Origin: Glebionis coronaria
Taxonomy: Eukaryota > Streptophyta > Magnoliopsida > Asterales > Asteraceae
NCBI GenBank assembly: GCA_025667525.1
Contig: CM046878.1
Span: 101,819,237 to 101,883,236, forward strand
Direction: 5' to 3'
DNA length: 64,000 nucleotides
Below the pieces are notes generated by a model that saw only the letters and a program-made list of their open reading frames with translations, was not told the origin of the DNA and ran no database searches. Shown here one piece after another: positions 57,590 through 64,000 of the stretch. Positions within the stretch are counted from its first letter, which is position 1. Every line of letters begins with the position of its first letter. A program made the translations under genes and the position numbers.

Positions 57590-60500
57590 TGATTGTAGAG
57601 TTTTACTACTCCTTAGGAAAAGAGCGTAAATAGCGGAAAGTATTAAGTACGACGGTTTAGGAAAACCGTGCACAAATGACCCTTAATCAAATAAAATGAG
57701 AGAAAGTTCGTTTCCCAAGGAGGTATATGTGTGTGGATTAACTTGTAATTATTTGAGATTAATATTGAGAAGAATGGGGATGAGAGGATGAAAAGACAGT
57801 TACGTTAAAATTTAAACTACGACGTAAAAGACGTAAAGTCGTGAAAAACTACCAAAATTTAAAAATTTTATACTAAGACCAAAAACAAAATTAATAATTT
57901 AAAAAGACTAAAAAGAAGTCTAAAATAATATAAATAAAGACAAAAATCCAACAAAGATATTTTAAAACCTTTTATTAATTAAATATTTAATTTTAAATGC
58001 TAATTAAAGCCCTAAAATTAAATATAACTAATTCAAATGTCTAAAATATGATTTTATTGAATAATTACTTAACTTATATTATTAGAAGACTAAAAAGTAA
58101 TTTTCTAAAAATTAAAACCTATTAAAACTATTTTTAAAACTCTAAAAATGATCTAAAATGATTAAAACCTAATTAAACTTAAAATAATTATTAAAATAAA
58201 TCTAAAAGCTATAAAAATATTCTAAAAATGGAAAAGGTCTTAATTATTGCTAAAGAACTTAAGAAAAATGAAAAAGAAAGAAAAATAAAATTTTGATTTT
58301 TTAATAATAAAATAATAATAAAATAATGCTAAAAATAAAAAGTTAATAAAATTAATTCTAAAAAATTTATAAAAATCCTAAATAATATAACTAAGAGAAA
58401 AACACAAATTAGAGCTCCTAGACCCATTTTAATAATTTTATAAAAATGTTTAAAGTTTATAAAAAACCTTAAAATAATATAAAATTAAAAATTAAAGTTT
58501 ATAAAACCAAAACTTAATGTAAACCTCAAAATATTTATTAAAAAGCTAAAAACTAATTTTCCTGAAAATTAAAACTATTTTTTCTATTTTTTAATGATTT
58601 AATAAAAACCGGCTATTAAATAAATTGTAGAAAATAATTTAATAAAAGGAAAATTATAAAAATAGGCTAGAAAAATCACCAAGCTAATAAGGGTCCTAGG
58701 AAAAATTGGAATAAGCAAAAACACAAAGCAAATAAGCTGAAAAGAGGAAAATAAGCCACGGCTTTATTTATAAGCTAACAAAAGAAAACGTGGTTAAATA
58801 GAATTTGAAAACAACCTATAACGTAAAAAACTTATCTAGATTAGCGGTAGAGCTCCTACTCCTCCAACGAGAGGTCTGGGGTTCGAGTCCAGCTACGGGT
58901 AAGTTTTTGCTAATTTTTCTTTTTATTTTTTTTCTTTATCAAACCAATCAGTGATCCTTAATAAGCTTATAAACACACTCCAATTTCCTTTTTAGCCAAG
59001 ATTTAGCCAAGTTTTAGACCAAAAACGTGCCAGGTTCAATGATGAACACAAGCAGTTTTGCTTGTGTTTTGCTTGAGGATTTAGCCAAGAGGGGCTTGGC
59101 TTGATGCTTATTTGGTGGATGATATTGGACAATGGGGGCACCCTTGTGCTTATTGAAGCACAAGGAGTCAAGAACAAAGCAGAAAATACACACTAGCAAG
59201 CAAAATAATCAAATCACCAAGCACACAAGGCACATATGAGTTGCTGATGTGCTTGGTCAGATCTGGTGGTTCAAGAGCTAAGTACTAACACCCTAGTGAG
59301 ATTTAGACTTCAAGCTTATGCACACACAATCACCAAGCAGCATACAAACCAAAACAAACCTTAAATCACCCTAGAACTTAACAGATTCCACAAGATTCAA
59401 GCTCAAGTTCATGAAAAATTAGCAGCAAAATGGTTATGCAGATTTTCAAGCTCACTTTTCTTTTTAAACACACAAATTTGCTCCCAAACCTTGCAAACTT
59501 ACTTCCTTACTAGTAAGCAACCTTTCTCAATCCTTTATACCCTGGTTAACACCTTTTTAATTCACAAATTGAATTCTATGCCCTGCTAAAACTGATATCC
59601 AAACACCCTTTTATTTCTTGAAATCGATTTTTAACTAACCAATTTACTTAAAAAGCTACTCAAACTGATTCATATACTATCTCACATGCATAACATATCA
59701 TGAGAACACAAATCCAACACCTTAACACACTTCTATCAGCAAATCAAACAAAATCAAATGAAACTACACTTTTCTGAGATTTCAATAAGGTAAAAGGATT
59801 TTACCTCAAGGGCTTACATCCAAGCCCTTGGTGGATGAAAATCCACTTCCTTATGCACCCGGGTGCATGCAGATCTATAATCAACAACCTTGCACACCTG
59901 TTTTAAGAACAATCAAAGAAAACAAGAAAAATACAAGCAAAAGTATATAATCTGTTTCTTTTTCTTTCTTCTTAAAACCTTACCAAAACTTTTAAAACCT
60001 TCTTAACACATTTAAATAACAATATATCACCAATTAACACTATCCTCTTAACATCAAAACCTTAGAACAGATTTCTTCCAAAAAATCTCAATTTCAGAAA
60101 CTTTTAAATAACTTTGAAAAAACAAAGTTACTTGACCAAATAGACAATGGAACTCAGAATCAAGCTTCACACTACACACAACTTTTAAAAACAATAAAAA
60201 GGGATTACACTTGATTAAATCAAAAACCAAACTTTTATTTTTTTAAAAAGGAATTACAAGGAAAAGCTTGAAACTGGAACAAAGGGTCATTACAGGTTGA
60301 TGCCTCTATTTATACTACTCAAATGAACAATCTAGAATGCTTAAACACAAAACCCTAATCACTAGAAATCTCTAAAATGCCCTTGACGGTTTTGAGTGAT
60401 GAGTTGTCACATTTTGATCCTGGACGTTTGTTTTTGCGTTGTGATGAAGCAATGCATCTCCACTGTTGATTTGGGACACGTCATAGTACTTGGGGATCAA

Positions 60501-61372
60501 GGTGTAAGCTGATTGGTGGAATGGGGAATTGGGGGTAGGGTCCATAGTGGTGGGATTGGGGTTTTTAGGTGTGGGATGGGTTCCTGCGTGTGTGAATCAC
60601 ACGTGGGCAAGTTTAATTGATTTTTACCCAGGTTTAAGTGAAGGTAAATTCTGGGTGGGGTGAAAGTGAACAGTAAGTTCCTTTGATCCGATTTTGGGGG
60701 AAAAGGGGGTGTTAGGCGCCAGTTTGTGTTTAAATCTTTCAACTTGTGCACCTTTGGCCCTTTTCTTTTGAAATTTTTGGCATATCAAGTTTTAAGCCCT
60801 AAAATCGTTTTCTTTTGCAAATAACTTTCACCAATTGTCAATTTTGGCACAAACTTTGGAAAAAAGTGTTTCAAGGGTTATAATTGACATTTTTGAATAT
60901 TGCAAGGGCTGATTTTGGACTTTGTTGATCTTCAAAGGTCTTCAATGCTTCTTTCACTTCATGAGGGACCATAATTGGCAATTTTGATTTGTTGAGGGAC
61001 TAATCTTGCCATTTCTTCAAAGTTGAAGGACCTTTTTGAAATTTTGACAAACTTAAGGGACCAAACTTGTAATTATCAATATACAAGGGTTTTAAGTGTC
61101 ATTTCTTCAAAGAATGAGGATCAATCTTGTTTGTCTTCAAGTCTTCAAGGGTTTTTGTTGAAAATTCCATGATTAGGGCCCGGTTCATTGTGCGTCTTCG
61201 TTTCTCGTGTTCGTTTTTCCTTGTATCTTGTGATCTTTTGTCTTTTTCACGATATCCATACCTAAAATACACAAGTAAACAAACACAAGCATATATATGG
61301 TATTTTATGACATTTTTATGCATTTAAAGCCCGAAAAGAACGATGAGATCATGTATAAATGCCATCTCATCA
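57590..61372 (-). mobile_element. 3' LTR (3.8 kb) of a minus-strand gypsy-type element
   Basis: On the minus strand the LTR starts TGATGAGATGGC at 61372, directly after GTATGGGGGAG, and ends ...CTACAATCA at 57590, inside a unit of the 37-bp array. TGAT and ATCA form matching ends. The sequence is A-rich (about 57800-58700) with no coding content. The other LTR lies beyond the window, so this boundary rests on end motifs and the broken array. Confidence 0.5.
58832..58902 (+). other. tRNA-like segment
   Basis: TTAGCGGTAGAGCTC resembles a D-arm/box A. CTGGGGTTCGAGTCCAG forms a good T-arm with box B. The acceptor stem does not close at the right spacing, so this looks like a tRNA-derived relic or SINE head inside the LTR and not a working tRNA gene. 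Confidence 0.4.
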
Positions 61373-64000
61373 CTCCCCCATACTAAGTCATTGCCGTGCC
61401 CTCACGCAATGCTAGAATAAAGTATCTAAGCATCACCAAAGTTCAATTTTATTATCCTTTATTGAAAAGTAAAAGACTTGCAACATACTACGAGAATGTG
61501 TATAGACATAATGTATGATTTTCATCACCAAAAGGTGACTTTTAGGGTCAAAGAATAGAAACAAGTTAATGTCCCTTAGAGTAAACTTCGTCATCCTTGA
61601 TTGTCATACATTCCATGCTAAGTGCAAAAACAAGATCATTGTTGGTACAAGTCACAATGCTAACACTACTCATACGTCCAAATTATGTAATACTTTTTCT
61701 CCCCGCAATCCTAGTTATTATAAAAGGAAATGGGTTACTAGCATTTTTTATCTATTTGTCATGGATCACAAGTGATACATATTGACTTATTTGAGTAGTT
61801 ATTAGTCCGAAAGCAAAGTAGCACGATTTGATCAATAGTTAGCCGAAGGACAAAATCTTTTAAAACGGCTCCTCGTGTATCTCCTTAAGTTCATATCTTG
61901 GCATAACTCGTTTCACGATTTGAGACCTTTCTCGGACCGATATTTGGCATGTACTTCATACTTCAAATCTTGGGAAGACGTTCTTGAAATTATGGTCTTC
62001 TCTTCATATATTTGGAATTTCTTCACTTGACGTTTTTGAGAGATTCTTCATATAGGACCACGACTTCATCATTTTTCTTTAATCTTTACTTTGGATTTTG
62101 ATATACAACGATCCGCCTCCTTTTCGGACTTGGATATATTTATCCTCATACCTTGTTAGGGTCTTTTTGGATAGACTTTCTCCATTCTTTAGGGGAGTAA
62201 TAGCTTCTCGTCGTGTGTCTCGATCCTTCATATTGATTTTGGAATAATGATACTTCACATCATCTTTGGATCTTTAGCAAAAATAGAGCTCCTCATGCCT
62301 TGTTAGGGCCTTTTTGGATAATCGCCAATCTTCGCGTCCCGCTTCAATAAGTTATGCCTTGGCTATGAACTCTATTCAACCCCGAGCAACTTTTAAACGA
62401 TCTTGCGCTAGAGGCTAAGTAACCTTTCAAATCGTATGACCTTACTTATTGCAATTATGATTTATTCCTAATGCATTGATCTTATGGGAAGAAAAAGCCA
62501 CAATTAAAAACATATGAGTTTTTGAAAGAACACTTTCATGTTCTACGTTTAGCATGATCACTTGTCTAACTCTATCATTTCTCGTTCTTCACTATATAAA
62601 GACCTCTAATTAAAGAGACTCGCGAATACTTAGCCATGCAAGTCAAAATTAAGCCAAATTTGGATTAGCTTTCATTAAGACTATATCAAATCAAAGTTTT
62701 GGGTTTTCAAGCCACCTATAGGATCTTGCACTTTCTTGGACTTTTTCAAGTTTAGAGAATGCGTTTAAAGTTCCCTTGATAAGTGACTTTCTAGAATCAA
62801 TTATAGGAACTTGCGAAAAGTTCTTGTTCTTAACCCGAATGAATTAAGACTTTCGCGTTTTAAAGCTCCCTATATAAAAGTCTAGCAAAACTTGGATTGA
62901 GCGGGTTAAGGAATGTAAATGGCTCCAAATGCCCATCAAGTCAAAAATTAACTCTTATTCTACCCAACGGAAAATATACATTCGTGTCTTAAAAACACTT
63001 ATGAAAACTAAGAAAAATTTTAAAATTTGGCCATTTTTAGCCTGATTAGCAAAATAAAACATTGAAAGTTGGAAAACGTGAGGGCGTAGCGAAGCAAGTA
63101 CCTATTCACCCCCCATACTAAAAGTAAACATTGTCCTCAATGTTTCGAGTCTAAAGGTGGAGCACCCCCATACTAGAGACGAAGAGTCGAATGCTTAGGA
63201 TCTAGCATGGAAAGGGTGATCAACAATATATCTAAAGCCGTTTATTAATTATGCTAAAAGATAATTGTTAGAACAATAAAGGATATGTCATGGATTCGTG
63301 AAAAACTTCTTCAAACAAACGATGGAGGCTCACGTAAACGAACACGAGAGTCTTCAATCGTAGATGATGATGATGATCTAGATAACACAATCACAAAAAA
63401 CCACGAGACAACGAGTTGGAAGGGTACAAGTCCCCTTATTAGTGAATAATAAGCCTAAAGGATAAGCATGGGATCTCCCCCATGAGGCACCTCGTTTTTG
63501 ATTACCGAGTCATGAGCTCGACTCGATCCCCTCAAAATGTGAACATTTAGGGAAAATCATGGTATGGTCAAATTTTTGGTGGGGCTTACATGATAAACAA
63601 GGCCCAAAAAGCAACCGGTATAAAGGACTAAGTCCTTAAATGATGCAAAATACCGGGGTCGAAGATGGCGTTCTCGTTTCCATTGGAAAAACAATTTAAC
63701 GCCACTTCAACATGTGTCATAAACTCAAAGAGTTTGAAGAAAATAGATGAGAAGTAGAAGGGTGAGACAATTGGTAAGACAAACGTTTGAGCTACTCGAG
63801 GTAGACTCGCACCAAGCAAATAGATATAGTTTCCATTTATTGCATCGGTGGAAGACCGAGATTTCCCTTTACATGAAATTCCGGGATCGAATATCTCGTC
63901 CTCGGTGGACAAGGATGATGGAACATAAGGGGCTTTCCCCATACTAGAACCACACAAAACATCGTCAAAAGGAGTAGACGAGTTTGTAGCACTCAAATCA
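61373..64000 (-). mobile_element. 3' interior of the minus-strand gypsy-type element
   Basis: On the minus strand, AACATTGAGGACAATGTTTAC then TTTAGTATGGGGGG (about 63150-63105) resembles the region between pol and 3' LTR of Athila/Tat-lineage elements. TAGTATGGGG-type purine tracts recur near 63945, 63170, 63110 and 61375. A 122-codon minus frame at 63628-63996 contains two IFDPGI motifs but no known domain. Otherwise non-coding. The element continues beyond the window. Confidence 0.45.

Noticed and set aside
56586..57633. Three overlapping plus-strand ORFs of 336-347 codons as real proteins
   Set aside because: They arise because the 37-bp repeat lacks stops in every frame; the same peptide pieces recur in all three frames and nothing else supports coding.
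58832..58902. Functional tRNA gene
   Set aside because: The T-arm and box B are good, but the acceptor stem does not pair at correct spacing and the D-arm is poor.

Overview
This is plant nuclear DNA, almost certainly a eudicot, from a repeat-dense intergenic (heterochromatin-like) block. There are no bacterial-type genes. What can be recognised is a stack of LTR retrotransposons, solo LTRs, SINEs and short inverted-repeat DNA transposons. Plant tRNA-Met primer sites (TGGTATCAGAGC type), CTATATAAAC promoters and Ty1/copia plus Ty3/gypsy proteins all point to a flowering plant. The gag and integrase-tail style recalls elements common in Asteraceae, but that is a weak inference.

1-27315 is a head-to-tail array of one Ty1/copia family: LTR (1-585, cut by the window edge), decayed gag-pol, LTR (6362-7960), decayed gag-pol, LTR (24889-26486), then a truncated leader. 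Copy 1 carries a hAT-type MITE packed with GGACCG repeats (3908-4256) inside integrase. Copy 2 carries a SINE, a 235-bp tandem duplication, and an 11-kb Ty3/gypsy element (13593-24594) inserted in its RNase H region, flanked by a near-perfect 5-bp target duplication. That gypsy element has 2.77-kb LTRs but keeps only the end of pol.

27316-31446 is the 5' end of a second gypsy element on the minus strand (gag, primer site, 3.0-kb LTR), with a SINE in its leader. Its LTR cuts the end of a small GRF-zinc-finger gene (31447-31766, minus). 32084-37627 holds foldback MITEs, a Tourist-like element, a perfect 38-bp hairpin and, at 35080-36520 (minus), a run of exon-like segments that is the best candidate for a non-transposon gene.

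37701-51552 is a nested set readable from target duplications: foldback MITE, containing a Mutator-like inverted-repeat element (38019-51347), containing a second hAT MITE (38847-39196) and a minus-strand copia-type element without recognisable pol (39381-51169), whose 5' LTR contains a gypsy solo LTR (47850-50784).

51553-64000 holds a probable minus-strand solo LTR, a Tat-like gypsy element (promoter, primer site, short non-coding interior, start of 3' LTR) whose U3 carries about 26 copies of a 37-bp palindromic G-box repeat, and the 3.8-kb LTR plus 3' interior of a further minus-strand gypsy element that inserted into that array. Nearly all coding remnants are broken by stops and frameshifts, so no autonomous element is visible here.
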